64,000 bases of DNA from assembly GCF_036421915.1 (NCBI RefSeq), contig NZ_JAZGOM010000003.1, one strand, 5' to 3'. Position numbers and translations under genes: made by a program. The DNA comes from Georgenia_A wangjunii. GTDB taxonomy: Bacteria > Actinomycetota > Actinomycetes > Actinomycetales > Actinomycetaceae. The notes under the pieces are model-generated. The model made no database searches. It was given only the letters and a program-made list of their open reading frames with translations, and was not told where the DNA came from. Positions 7,439-15,667 of this stretch are shown in pieces; the stretch's first letter is position 1; every line of letters begins with the position of its first letter.

Positions 7439-8548
7439 ATGCCTTTCGCCGACGAGATGATCAGTGCCTCGACCGCCGCGGCCCTGGCACGCGCCATCGC
7501 AGCTGCGACCCCCGGTGCTGGCCTGCCGCGTCTGCGCGAGTCCCCGGGGCTGCTTGCCGACCTGACCTTGCGGGAGCGCGCCGACCTCCTGCGCGACGCC
7601 CTGCTGGCGGACGTCCCCGGGGGGTACGACGACCTCGCCCGTGTCGTTCGGGCCGCCCGCGACGCGGCGCCGTCATTCGACGGGTGGATGATGTGGCCCG
7701 TCACCGCGGCAGTCGCGACCAGAGCCGTCGATGACGGCGGCACGGCGGCGTTCGACGACGCCATGGGCCTGCTCGCGGAGCTGACCGGCTTGCTGACCTC
7801 GGAGTTCGCGATCCGTACGCTCGTCCGGCACGCGCCTGAGCGGGCCCTGGCGATCGTCCTCACCTGGACCGGGTCCGACGACACCCACGTACGTCGTCTC
7901 GCCTCCGAAGGAACCCGTCCCTACCTGCCCTGGGCGGTCCGCGTCCCCGAGCTCACCCGCACACCCGGCGCGACCGTCCCGGTCCTCGACGCCCTCTACC
8001 GGGACCCCGCGGAGTATGTGCGCCGCTCGGTCGCGAACCACCTCAACGACCTCAGCCGGGACCACCCGGCCCTCGTCGTCGAGACGGCCGCCCGGTGGCT
8101 CACCGACCCTGACGAGAACACGGCGTGGGTCGTCCGTCGGGGGCTGCGTACCCTCGTCAAGCGCGGCGACCCTGGAGCGCTCGGGCTGCTGGGCTTCTCG
8201 GCCACAGCGGCCTCCCTCAGGATCGACGGCCCCCACCTCGACCGCGACACCGTCGCCTTCGGAGAGAGCGTCGAGCTGCGTTCGACTGTTCGTAACGTCA
8301 GCGACGAGGACGTGCGACTCGCGATCGACTACGTCGTCCACCACCAGAAGTCCAACGGTTCGCAGCGCCCCACGACGTTCAAGCTCACCACCGTGTCGCT
8401 GAGGTCGGGCGAGAGCATCGTGCTGCGGAAGGCGCATTCGTTCCGACCGATCACGACGCGCCGGTACTACCCGGGCCTCCATGGGATCTCGCTGCAGATC
8501 AACGGCATCGCGACCGAACGTGCGGAGTTCGAGCTCGTCACGGGCTGA
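7439..8548 (+). CDS. DNA alkylation repair protein, AlkD-like HEAT-repeat
   Basis: 369 residues starting at ATG 7439 after AAGGAGGGG. The body is a run of paired helices of the AlkC/AlkD superfamily: LTLRERADLLRDALLADVPGG, then LTSEFAIRTLVRH, WTGSDDTHVRRLASEGTRP, EYVRRSVANHLNDLSRDHP and WVVRRGLRTLVKRGDPGAL. AlkD-type proteins excise positively charged alkylated bases without base flipping. The region after residue 265 (LRIDGPHLDRDTVAFGESVE onward) looks like a beta-rich domain; a C-terminal extension of this kind is common in this group. It is monocistronic and divergent from the TetR operon. Whether it is a true glycosylase cannot be read from the sequence. Confidence 0.85.
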   Translation: MPFADEMISASTAAALARAIAAATPGAGLPRLRESPGLLADLTLRERADLLRDALLADVPGGYDDLARVVRAARDAAPSFDGWMMWPVTAAVATRAVDDGGTAAFDDAMGLLAELTGLLTSEFAIRTLVRHAPERALAIVLTWTGSDDTHVRRLASEGTRPYLPWAVRVPELTRTPGATVPVLDALYRDPAEYVRRSVANHLNDLSRDHPALVVETAARWLTDPDENTAWVVRRGLRTLVKRGDPGALGLLGFSATAASLRIDGPHLDRDTVAFGESVELRSTVRNVSDEDVRLAIDYVVHHQKSNGSQRPTTFKLTTVSLRSGESIVLRKAHSFRPITTRRYYPGLHGISLQINGIATERAEFELVTG

Positions 8549-8794
8549 CGATGCCGGGACTCCCACGCAGAGGGCCCGCCGCATGCTGCGGGGTCGGACC
8601 CGTCGAGGGGACACCGCGCCTCCCGCCGTCGACGAGGTGCCGAGGTCGAACCGCCAGCCGGCTGCCGAGGAGCCGTCCGGCGACGGCATCATCCGGGATC
8701 GCTACGCTCGGTGGAGCGCCTCCTGCACATGCCGTCCGGGGACGATCCCCGCATGCAGGCGCGGAAGGAGCGGGCCCTGGGGCCCAGGTGACGG

Positions 8795-9427
8795 ATGCCG
8801 GACAAGGTCGATGCCAAGAAGGACCTCGACGCCTACCGGGCGAGGCGCGGACAGTTCCGGCTCGTCGACGTTCCGGACATGCGCTACCTCATGGTCGACG
8901 GCCACGGCGACCCGAACACGTCCACCGCCTTCTCCGGGGCGCTGGAGGCGCTCTACCCGGTGGCCTACCGGCTCAAGTTCATGAGCAAGCGTGAGCTGGG
9001 GCGCGACTACGTCGTCCCACCGCTCGAGGGACTGTGGTGGGCGGACGACATGGCAGCCTTCACCGCGGCGCGCGACAAGTCCCGGTGGGACTGGACCATG
9101 ATGGTCATGGTTCCCGACTGGGTCGACGACGCGATGGTGGAGACCGCCGTCGAGGGGGCCGGGGCGAAGGACCGGCCTGAGCGCCTGGACGACCTTCGTC
9201 TCGGGGCGCTGAGCGAGGGGCTGTGCGCGCAGACCCTGCACGTCGGCACCTTCGACGCCGAGGCCGAGGTGCTGGCGCGGATGCACGCCGGCTTCATCCC
9301 GGACAACGGCCTGCGGATGTCCGGCACGCACCACGAGATCTACCTCAGCGACTTCCGCAAGGTCGCTCCCGAGAAGCAGCGCACGATCCTCCGGCAGCCG
9401 GTCAGCGCGGCTGAGGTCCCGCCCTGA
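8795..9427 (+). CDS. GyrI-like domain protein
   Basis: 210 residues from ATG 8795 (MPDKVDAKKDLDAYRARRG). The protein matches the stand-alone GyrI-like/YdiU-unrelated small-molecule-binding family: FRLVDVPDMRYLMVDGHGDPN, ALEALYPVAYRLKFMSK, LEGLWWADD, WDWTMMVMVPDWV, and the diagnostic C-terminal block THHEIYLSDFRKVAPEKQRT followed by ILRQPV. Paralogue of the shorter gene at 4662-5237. Upstream (8549-8794) there is no gene; GGGGCCCAGGTGACGG precedes the start without a strong Shine-Dalgarno. The stop codon lies inside the first unit of a 55-bp tandem repeat that recopies its last 14 codons downstream. Confidence 0.82.
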   Translation: MPDKVDAKKDLDAYRARRGQFRLVDVPDMRYLMVDGHGDPNTSTAFSGALEALYPVAYRLKFMSKRELGRDYVVPPLEGLWWADDMAAFTAARDKSRWDWTMMVMVPDWVDDAMVETAVEGAGAKDRPERLDDLRLGALSEGLCAQTLHVGTFDAEAEVLARMHAGFIPDNGLRMSGTHHEIYLSDFRKVAPEKQRTILRQPVSAAEVPP

Positions 9428-9577
9428 CGCGCGGAGCACGATGCGCCGGCAGCCGGTGAGCGCGGCTGAGGTTCCGCCCTGACGCGCGGAGCACGATGCG
9501 CCGGCAGCTGGTGAGCGCGGCTGAGGTTCCGCCCTGACGCGCGGAGCACGATGCGCCGGCAGCCGGTGAGCGCGGCG
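9382..9577 (+). repeat. 55-bp tandem repeat, about 3.6 copies
   Basis: Units begin with CACGAT at 9382, 9437, 9492 and 9547. Each contains CCGGCAGC(C/T)GGT(C/G)AGCGCGG and, except the last, the in-frame-looking CCGCCCTGA. The first unit is the 3' end of the GyrI-like gene; the rest are non-coding recopies (55 is not a multiple of three). Between 9428 and 9610 nothing else is seen. Confidence 0.9.
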
Positions 9578-9610
9578 GAGTCCCAGCCATGGATGCCGGG
9601 AGGCGCGCTG

Positions 9611-10072
9611 TCAGGTCACGGCTCGCTTGACGAGTGCGCCGAGCGCGGAGGCGGCCCCGTCGCTGAGGTCCGCCACGGCGAACGACGTCGCCCACACGCC
9701 GCCCGCTTCGTCGAGGTTCGCCTCGTTCGTGAAGCCGAACGTCGAGTACCGCTCCTTGTCAGCGGCGCCGCTGCGGAAGAAGCACACGACCTTGCCCTTC
9801 CTCGCGTAGGCGGGCTGCCCGTACCAGAGCTTCGGGGAGAGGTCGGGCGCGTTGGCGATGACGATGGCGTGGATACGTTCGGCGAGCGCGCGGTCGGCCG
9901 GCGCCATCTCGGCGATCGTCGTGAGGACGTCGAGCTCGTCGGCTGCCTTCTTGTTCCGGCGCTCGCCGCTCACCTCCTTCTTCAGCTCCGCAGCGCGCGC
10001 CGTCATCGCCGCCCGTTCCTCCGCGGAGAACGTCCCTGCGCTGCCGTCCGTGCCGCTGTCCTTCGTGCTCAT
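9611..10072 (-). CDS. DUF1801 family protein
   Basis: 153 residues from ATG 10072 (MSTKDSGTDG). The DUF1801/YdhG-like pattern is clear in the C-terminal part: APADRALAERIHAIVIANAP, then LSPKLWYGQPAYARKGKVVC with FFRSGAADKERYSTFGF and a terminal ATSFAVADLSDGAASALGAL. Members of this fold have been proposed as iron chaperones or small-molecule binders; no enzymatic motif is known. The first 60 residues are charged and helical (SAEERAAMTARAAELKKEV), possibly coiled-coil. The reverse complement of 10073-10090 gives GGGAGAGGAGAGTCACGGCC before the ATG, a good ribosome binding site. Monocistronic. Confidence 0.82.
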   Translation of the reverse strand: MSTKDSGTDGSAGTFSAEERAAMTARAAELKKEVSGERRNKKAADELDVLTTIAEMAPADRALAERIHAIVIANAPDLSPKLWYGQPAYARKGKVVCFFRSGAADKERYSTFGFTNEANLDEAGGVWATSFAVADLSDGAASALGALVKRAVT

Positions 10073-10466
10073 GGCCGTGACTCTCCTCTCCCGATGTGTG
10101 GGGCTCTCACGCTAGGTGCCGTCCGCGTGGCTGTGCTTCTCGATTCCTGACCGGTGCCGCCCCCTCGGGGCGGACGCGCGGTCCGGTGGGTGCCGGCGGC
10201 GGGCACCGGCACCGGCACCGGCACCGACGGCGTCGAGACCTCTCCGAGCGGAGCACCTGGCGAGCGAGGACGCGCAGGGTGCCGGCGTGCGGTCCACCGG
10301 GCGACGTCGTCGTGCGCGGGCCGCACAGGGGCCGGGCGTGCGGTGCGTCGGGCGCCATCCTCGTGCGCGGAGGGCCGGGCCGTGGTGCCCGGCCTTGCCG
10401 GGCGTGCTCTCATGGCGGTATGCCTGATGGTGCGCGGACCGACCGCGTGCCGACGAAGGAGGAACC
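10073..10466. other. Intergenic region with (GGCACC)4 microsatellite
   Basis: 394 bp without a credible gene between two divergent genes. GGCACC is repeated four times at 10202-10225. GTCGTGCGCGGG and CTCGTGCGCGGA recur at 10308 and 10360. ACGAAGGAGGAACC before ATG 10467 is the ribosome binding site of the OsmC gene. No clear operator palindrome. Confidence 0.6.
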
Positions 10467-10898
10467 ATGCCGAACCCCGTAGTCAACAAGGCCAGCACCG
10501 TGTGGAAGGGCGACCTGTTCACCGGGTCCGGGACCACCACGCTCGACACCTCCGGCCAGGGGACGTTCGACGTCGCGTGGAAGTCGCGCGCCGAGGAGCA
10601 GTCCGGCACGACGACGCCGGAGGAGCTCATCGCCGCCGCACACGCCACGTGCTACTCGATGCAGTTCTCCAACATGCTCAAGGAGAACGGCACCCCGCCC
10701 ACCCAGCTCGACACGGGTGCCGCCGTCACGTTCGAGGCCGGCAAGGGCATCACCGGGATCGAGCTCACGGTCGACGCGCAGATCGACGGCATCTCCGACG
10801 AGGACTTCCAGCGTGTCGCCAACGACGCCAAGGAGCAGTGCCCGGTGAGCCAGGCGCTGTCCGGCACGACGATCACGCTGAGCGCCACGCTCGCCTGA
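10467..10898 (+). CDS. OsmC family peroxiredoxin
   Basis: 143-residue thiol peroxidase of the OsmC/Ohr family, which reduces organic hydroperoxides in the cytoplasm. The two catalytic cysteines are in place: AAAHATCYSMQFSNML (about residue 61) and AKEQCPVSQAL (about 125). Size, the N-terminal TVWKGDLFTGSGTTTLD strand pair and the ending LSGTTITLSATLA favour the OsmC rather than the Ohr branch. Start is ATG 10467 behind GAAGGAGGAACC. It stands alone, followed by an imperfect hairpin. No MarR/OhrR regulator is adjacent. Confidence 0.93.
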   Translation: MPNPVVNKASTVWKGDLFTGSGTTTLDTSGQGTFDVAWKSRAEEQSGTTTPEELIAAAHATCYSMQFSNMLKENGTPPTQLDTGAAVTFEAGKGITGIELTVDAQIDGISDEDFQRVANDAKEQCPVSQALSGTTITLSATLA

Positions 10899-10915
10899 TC
10901 CCGCGGAGGGGCCGG

Positions 10916-10934
10916 CCGCGCGAACGCCGCGCGG
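10916..10934 (+). terminator. Hairpin after osmC-like gene
   Basis: CCGCGC-GAACGCC-GCGCGG, a 6-bp perfect core inside a longer imperfect stem (GAGGGGCCGG... / ...GGCGGCCTC), 17 bp past the stop codon. Confidence 0.5.
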
Positions 10935-11020
10935 GCGGCCTCGCCCATGCCCGGACGCCCCGCCCGTGCCCGGGCGCGGGGCTCGCGGGGGACGGCTCGG
11001 ACACAGCCGTCCGCCCGCGT

Positions 11021-11094
11021 GGGCTCGTGCGCCTCGACACGCGCGATGCGCCTGGTCGACCAGGGGCATTGGGTGTGTCGAGGCGCACGAACCC
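11021..11094. repeat. REP-like compound palindrome
   Basis: Outer arms 11021-11040 and 11075-11094 are 20-bp inverted repeats with one mismatch (core GTGCGCCTCGACAC / GTGTCGAGGCGCAC). The 34-nt loop holds a second perfect palindrome, CCTGGTCGACCAGG (11051-11064), flanked by ATGCG/GGCAT. The rest of the 319-bp gap 10899-11217 shows nothing else. It could act as a terminator between the converging osmC-like and alkylation-repair genes, or be a dispersed intergenic element. Confidence 0.8.
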
Positions 11095-11217
11095 AGCCCG
11101 GTGTCCGGCGCGGTGGCGCATCCGGCTGAACGCGGCAGGCGAGTGCCGCCGTCGCCTGACCCGGGCCGTGAGTGCCGACGTCGCCGAGGCGCACAATCGC
11201 CTCGGTCGCCTCCCCGT

Positions 11218-11892
11218 CTACGCGTCCTCGCGGCGGCGGACGATCTCGTTGATCCAAATCGGCGCGAACGGGGACGTGCAGTTCGGCGGCGTCGTGTAGT
11301 CCTTGAGGACCTCGAGGCGCTCGCCGATCTCGAGCGCGCGGGCACGGTGCTCCGGGTGCTCGATCCCGATGGTCGCGAGGCACGTGTTCATCGCCCACTG
11401 CAGGCGTTCCGGGGCGTCGCGCATCTGAGCCTCGATGACGTCGAGCAGCCCGGGCAGGTCGAGCCCCTCGGCGCTCTTCGCCACCCGGTCGCTCGTGAGA
11501 GCCCACCCGGCGCTAGCGACGACGGGGTCGGGATCCGCGAACCACGCCACGCGCAGGTCCTCGGCGTACGGGCTCTTCTTGACGATGTAGCTGACGAGCC
11601 AGTCGTGCACCTTCGGGGCGCCGGCCTCGCGCAGCATGGCGTCGAGCTCGTCACGGCTGTAGTTCTTGGGTCGGCTGAGGAGGATCGCGAGGAGCTTCGC
11701 GGCCGTGTCATCGGTGGCCCACAGCTCGCGCGCGAGGTCCGGCTGCGCCTTGAGCCGCGTCGCGATCGCGCGCAGCTTCCCGAGGTTGACGCCGTGGTCG
11801 TCGCCGTGCCGCTCGTTGACGGCGCGGGCCTTCGGGTCCTCGAGCGCGGCGAGCTCGGTCATGAGCTCGTCCACCGTCGTCGTCTCGGCCAT
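11218..11892 (-). CDS. DNA alkylation repair protein (AlkD-like, small)
   Basis: 224 residues from ATG 11892 (MAETTTVDELMTELAAL). The PF08713-type pattern is present: ELAALEDPKARAVNERHGD, GVNLGKLRAIATRLKAQPDL, ARELWATDDTAAKLLAIL, then WLVSYIVKKSPYAEDLRVAW, and WAMNTCLATIGIEHPEHR near the C-terminus. This is the second AlkD-superfamily member in the window and is not a close paralogue of the one at 7439. Convergent with osmC-like, with a REP-like palindrome between. Close relatives occur widely in soil actinobacteria as single genes. The reverse-complement leader GACAGGGAGCCACC supplies a ribosome binding site. Confidence 0.85.
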   Translation of the reverse strand: MAETTTVDELMTELAALEDPKARAVNERHGDDHGVNLGKLRAIATRLKAQPDLARELWATDDTAAKLLAILLSRPKNYSRDELDAMLREAGAPKVHDWLVSYIVKKSPYAEDLRVAWFADPDPVVASAGWALTSDRVAKSAEGLDLPGLLDVIEAQMRDAPERLQWAMNTCLATIGIEHPEHRARALEIGERLEVLKDYTTPPNCTSPFAPIWINEIVRRREDA

Positions 11893-12047
11893 GGTGGCTC
11901 CCTGTCTCTTCCGGTGCCGGCCAGCCTACGAGGCGCCGACGGCGAGCGGTGCAGCTCCCGCGCCACCGCCCCCGCCCCCGTCCCCGTCCAGCAGGCAGGC
12001 GCCGCGGCCGGCGCCCGGCGATGGCCCGCGGCGTCGTCGGTGGCGGA

Positions 12048-12059
12048 TAGCCTGGACCG
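12048..12059 (+). promoter_or_regulatory. Leaderless promoter box of the Nif3 gene
   Basis: TAGCCT (12048-12053) followed by exactly 6 nt and the GTG start at 12060, with no Shine-Dalgarno. It fits the TAnnnT-N6/7-start arrangement of leaderless actinobacterial transcripts and supports this GTG as the true start. Confidence 0.65.
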
Positions 12060-13244
12060 GTGCCGAACCCGCTGACTCTCGCCGACGTCGTCGGCGTGCT
12101 CGAACGGCGCTACCCGCCCGGCACGGCCGAGGACTGGGACGCCGTCGGGCTCGTCGCCGGCGACCCGGACGCGCCCGTCCGCAAGGTCATGCTCGCCGTC
12201 GACCCGGTGCTCGATGTCGCTCGCGAGGCGATCGAGTGGGGTGCCGACCTCCTCATCACCCACCACCCGCTCTACCTGCGCGGCACCACCGCCGTCGCCG
12301 CGACGAGCCCCAAGGGACGCGTCGTCCACGAGCTCATCCGCGCCGGCTGCGCCCTCTACACCGCGCACACGAACGCGGACTCCGCTGAGGGCGGCGTCGC
12401 CGAGGCGCTCGCCGACCTTCTCGGCCTCGAGAACGCCCGGCCGATCCAGCCGCAGTCCACCCTCGCGCTGGACTCGCTCACGACGTACGTCCCGGCCACC
12501 CATACGCAGGCCGTCCTCGACGCGCTCGCCGCAGCGGGCGCCGGCCAGCTCGGCAACTACGAACGGTGCGCCTTCACCGTCAACGGCACGGGCACGTTCC
12601 GCCCCGTCGCCGGCGCGGACCCGACGATCGGTTCCGTCGGCGAGGTCGAGGAGGTCGACGAGGACAGCGTCGCCATGGTCCTGCCGCGCGGGCGCCGGGC
12701 GCACGTCCTCGCCGCGCTGCGCGAGGCCCACCCGTACGAGGAGCCCGCGTTCTCCGTCGTCGAGCTCGCCGTCGAGGACGGCCCCACGGGGACCGGCCGG
12801 ATCGGCACGCTCCCGCACCCGACGACGCTGCGCGCCCTCGCCGGGCACGTCGCCGACGTGCTGCCCGCCACCGCGCAGGGCATCCGCGTCGCGGGGGACC
12901 TCGACGCGGAGGTGAGCACGGTCGCCGTCTGCGGCGGCTCGGGCGACAGCCTCCTCGCGACGGTCCGCGCGCTCGGCGCCGACGTCTACCTCACCGCCGA
13001 CCTGCGCCACCACCCCGCGTCGGAGTCGCGCGAGGAGGGCCGTCCGTACCTCATCGACGCGACGCACTGGGCGAGTGAGTGGCCCTGGCTGCCGCGCGCC
13101 GCCGACCAGCTCGCCGAGGACGCCGCCGCCCACGGCGCGCGCCTCGAGACCCGGGTGAGCACCCGCGTCACCGACCCGTGGACGCTGCGCCTGGGCGCGG
13201 CTGACAATGACCTGCCTGACCACGACGAGGGAGCCCATCCGTGA
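12060..13244 (+). CDS. Nif3-like dinuclear metal centre protein
   Basis: 394 residues, Nif3/YqfO (GTP cyclohydrolase I type 2-like) family, a toroidal hexamer with a two-metal site; cellular function is unsettled. N-terminal signature WDAVGLVAGDPDAPVRKVML is followed by the metal motif LLITHHPLYLRG (His68, His69) and YTAHTNADSAEGG; the C-terminal half carries the closing metal motif DATHWASEWPW. A central PII-like/CutA-like insert of about 110 residues (residues about 135-245, LTTYVPATHTQAVLDALAAA and EAHPYEEPAFSVVEL) is typical of Gram-positive members. First gene of a three-gene operon with GTGA overlaps, matching Rv2230c-Rv2229c-Rv2228c of M. tuberculosis. Confidence 0.93.
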   Translation: MPNPLTLADVVGVLERRYPPGTAEDWDAVGLVAGDPDAPVRKVMLAVDPVLDVAREAIEWGADLLITHHPLYLRGTTAVAATSPKGRVVHELIRAGCALYTAHTNADSAEGGVAEALADLLGLENARPIQPQSTLALDSLTTYVPATHTQAVLDALAAAGAGQLGNYERCAFTVNGTGTFRPVAGADPTIGSVGEVEEVDEDSVAMVLPRGRRAHVLAALREAHPYEEPAFSVVELAVEDGPTGTGRIGTLPHPTTLRALAGHVADVLPATAQGIRVAGDLDAEVSTVAVCGGSGDSLLATVRALGADVYLTADLRHHPASESREEGRPYLIDATHWASEWPWLPRAADQLAEDAAAHGARLETRVSTRVTDPWTLRLGAADNDLPDHDEGAHP

Positions 13245-13981
13245 CGAACGCACCCGTGGCCCACCAGCGCCGCCTGCTCGACATCCAGGCGCTGGACACC
13301 CGCACCGCGAAGCTCAACCACCAGCGCCGCACCCTGCCGGTGCTCGCGACGCTCGCCGAGCTCGAGGGGCGCGCGCAGGACCTCTCGCGCGCGCAGGTCG
13401 AGGCCCGCACGGTCGTCTCGGACATCCGTCGCGAGGTCAGCAAGGCCGAGGCCGACGTCGAGCAGGTGCGCGAGCGCGCCGCCCGCCACCAGAAGCGCCT
13501 CGACGCCGGGCCCGGCACCGCGAAGGACGCGCAGGCGCTCCAGCACGAGCTCGACCAGCTCGCCAAGCGCCAGGAGGTCCTCGAGGAGATCGAGCTCGAG
13601 GCGATGGAGCGGCTCGAGGCCGCGGAGGCGCGCGTCGCCGAGCTCGAGGCCCAGGAGGCGGCGATCACCGCCGACGTCGAGCGCCACAGCGCCGACCGCG
13701 ACGCCTCCTTCGCCGTCCTCGACGCCGACCTGGCGAAGGTCGCGGCCCAGCGCGACGCCCTCACCGCGGACATCGACCCGACCCTGCTCGCCATGTACGA
13801 CCGCGTGCGGTCCCGCACGGGCGGCCTCGGCGCCGTCGCGCTCTACGGCTCGCGCACCGACGGCGCCCAGCTCGACTTCTCGCTCACCGAGCTCGAGGCG
13901 ATCCACGCCGCGCCCGCCGAGCAGGTCGTCGTCGCCGAGGACTACGGCTACATCCTCGTCCGCATGGAGCCCAAGGAGTGA
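13241..13981 (+). CDS. Coiled-coil protein of the C4 zinc-ribbon (CT398-like) family, cysteines lost
   Basis: 246 residues starting GTG 13241, overlapping the Nif3 stop (GTGA). Residues about 30-175 form a long antiparallel coiled coil rich in Glu, Ala, Arg and Leu (ELEGRAQDLSRAQVEARTVV, ELDQLAKRQEVLEEIELEAM). The C-terminal region GGLGAVALYGSRTDG then YGYILVRMEP aligns with the zinc ribbon of the family, where one expects Cys-x-x-Cys twice; here all four positions are Thr, Ala, Ala/Glu and Tyr-like residues and no Cys remains in the protein. The frame is intact, so the change is substitution and not a frameshift. Function unknown; conserved next to Nif3 and RNase HI. Confidence 0.88.
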   Translation: MTNAPVAHQRRLLDIQALDTRTAKLNHQRRTLPVLATLAELEGRAQDLSRAQVEARTVVSDIRREVSKAEADVEQVRERAARHQKRLDAGPGTAKDAQALQHELDQLAKRQEVLEEIELEAMERLEAAEARVAELEAQEAAITADVERHSADRDASFAVLDADLAKVAAQRDALTADIDPTLLAMYDRVRSRTGGLGAVALYGSRTDGAQLDFSLTELEAIHAAPAEQVVVAEDYGYILVRMEPKE

Positions 13982-15384
13982 GTCAGCCCAGCCTCTTCGC
14001 TGACGACAGCTCCGAGCCCACCTGGAACGAGCCCATCCGGTCCACGCGCACCCGCCGCGGCGGGGGCAGCAGCGGCCGCGTGCTCGTCGTCGAGGCCGAC
14101 GGCGGGTCGCGCGGCAACCCCGGGCACGCGGGCTACGGCTCGCTCGTGCGCGAGGGCGGGCGCGTCATCGCCGAGCGCGGCGGGTACCTCGGGATCTGCT
14201 CGAACAACGTCGCGGAGTACACCGGACTCGTCGAGGGCCTGCGCGCCGCCGCGGAGATCGACCCCGGCGCGCGCGTCGAGGTGCGGATGGACTCCAAGCT
14301 CGTCGTCGAGCAGATGTCCGGGCGCTGGAAGATCAAGCACGAGGACATGCGCCGCCTCGCGCAGGAGGCGCGCGAGGTCTTCGACCCGCGCCGCGTGACG
14401 TACACGTGGATCCCGCGCGCGCTCAACGGCGACGCGGACAAGATCGCCAACCAGGTCATGGACTCGCGCGGGGAGATCCGCAACGACTACCCCGCCCTCG
14501 GCGACGCGGACGACGACGGCACGGGTGAGGACGCCAGCAGGGACGACGAGGGCGCCGCCGTCGGGGGTGGGCAGCGACGCGCGAGCGGCACCGCCAACAG
14601 CGGCGCCAGCGAGGAACCCAGCCCGGACGACGCCGGCGCCAGCGGCGAGGCCGCCCCGCCGCCCGAGGTCCCTGCGCGCCGCACCGGTGGCGGGGTCCCG
14701 ATCCGGCGCGCGGAGGGCGACCCCGTCACCGTCGTCCTCGTCCGCCACGGCGTGACGACGCTGACCGAGCGATCCCTCTACTCCGGCGGAGACACCCCCG
14801 GGCCCGAGCTGAGCGACATCGGAGTCCAGCAGGTGACCGACGCCGCCGGCGTCCTCGCCCGCATCGGCGACACCCTGTGGGACGACCTGCCCGCGCCGAG
14901 CGTCCTCGTCGCCTCCCCGATGCTCCGCACGCAGCACACCGCGCGCGTCATCGGCGAGCGGCTCGGGCTCGGCGCGGCGACCGTCGTCGACGCCTTCGCC
15001 GAGTGCCGCTTCGGGGAGTGGGACGGGCTGAGCGTCGCGGAGATGGAGGAGGGCTGGCCCGGCGAGCTGCGCCGCTGGGCGAGCGAGGACGACTTCCGTC
15101 CGCCCGGCGGGGAGTCGGTCGCCGACGTGGGCGCGCGCGTCGGCGCCGGGCTGCGCGCGCTGGCCGCTGAGCATGCCGGGCGCACCGTCGTCGTCGCCGC
15201 GCACGCCGTCGTCATCCGCGCCGCCGTCGGCGTCGTCGCCCACATGCCCGTCCCGGCGTGGAGCAGTGTTCGCGTCCCGCCCGCCTCCGTGACGATCCTG
15301 CGGCTGTGGCCAGGGGACGACGGCGTCGGCGAAATCACCGTCATCGGTTGCCCGAACGAGCTCGGCGCCGCACCGGCCCGCTGA
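13978..15384 (+). CDS. Bifunctional RNase HI / histidine phosphatase (CobC-like)
   Basis: 468 residues from GTG 13978, which overlaps the previous stop in GTGA; the open frame extends far upstream but that part is only the shadow of the coiled-coil gene. Residues about 34-165 are RNase HI: EADGGSRGNPG (Asp41), NNVAEYTGLVEGL (Glu80), RMDSKLVVEQM (Asp105) and LNGDADKIAN, which together give the D-E-D-D site that cleaves RNA in RNA:DNA hybrids. After a linker of about 75 Gly/Ala/Ser/Asp-rich residues, residues 250-468 are a phosphoglycerate-mutase-like phosphatase: VLVRHGVTTLTERS, VASPMLRTQHTARVI, FAECRFGEWDGLS and the second His in VVVAAHAVVIR. Equivalent to Rv2228c, which joins RNase H to an alpha-ribazole-phosphatase-like domain. 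Confidence 0.95.
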   Translation: MSQPSLFADDSSEPTWNEPIRSTRTRRGGGSSGRVLVVEADGGSRGNPGHAGYGSLVREGGRVIAERGGYLGICSNNVAEYTGLVEGLRAAAEIDPGARVEVRMDSKLVVEQMSGRWKIKHEDMRRLAQEAREVFDPRRVTYTWIPRALNGDADKIANQVMDSRGEIRNDYPALGDADDDGTGEDASRDDEGAAVGGGQRRASGTANSGASEEPSPDDAGASGEAAPPPEVPARRTGGGVPIRRAEGDPVTVVLVRHGVTTLTERSLYSGGDTPGPELSDIGVQQVTDAAGVLARIGDTLWDDLPAPSVLVASPMLRTQHTARVIGERLGLGAATVVDAFAECRFGEWDGLSVAEMEEGWPGELRRWASEDDFRPPGGESVADVGARVGAGLRALAAEHAGRTVVVAAHAVVIRAAVGVVAHMPVPAWSSVRVPPASVTILRLWPGDDGVGEITVIGCPNELGAAPAR

Positions 15385-15502
15385 CCGGGGTCGCCGCCGA
15401 CGCGCCCCGCTGACCGGGGCGGCGCCCTCGTCGCGCGCTGACGGAGCGCCGCTACCGGTACCACCAACGCGACCGGTGGTCCCCCCTCGTGGGCGGGGTG
15501 GC

Positions 15503-15667
15503 CTAGGTCAGGTGCCGCGTCTTGACCGTCCGCTGGCCGCCGGTGTCCCCGGCGGGCGGCTGGTCCTCGTCGTGGCCCGGCGTGGCGCTGAGGGTCACCC
15601 CGTACACCGAGCCGACGACGGCGAGGACGTGGTCGAGCGGCTCGTCCGAGTCGAATGTCACCTGCAT
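15503..15667 (-). CDS. Small hypothetical protein (54 aa)
   Basis: Starts at ATG 15667 behind a near-perfect Shine-Dalgarno (AAGGAGGTCTGAC). The peptide begins MQVTFDSDEPLDHVLAVVGS and continues VYGVTLSATPG, with a polar, basic tail ending VKTRHLT. The alternation of hydrophobic residues suggests a beta-alpha-beta miniature domain, but no family is recognised. Codon third positions are G/C-biased as expected for a gene. It converges on the RNase HI gene and is preceded by 311 bp without genes. Probably expressed, function unknown. Confidence 0.55.
   Translation of the reverse strand: MQVTFDSDEPLDHVLAVVGSVYGVTLSATPGHDEDQPPAGDTGGQRTVKTRHLT

Noticed and set aside
13207..13977. Upstream extension of the RNase HI frame by 257 codons
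   Set aside because: The extension lies entirely over the coiled-coil gene and is an Arg/Ala/Pro-rich shadow; the GTG at 13978 overlaps the previous stop and begins the natural protein.
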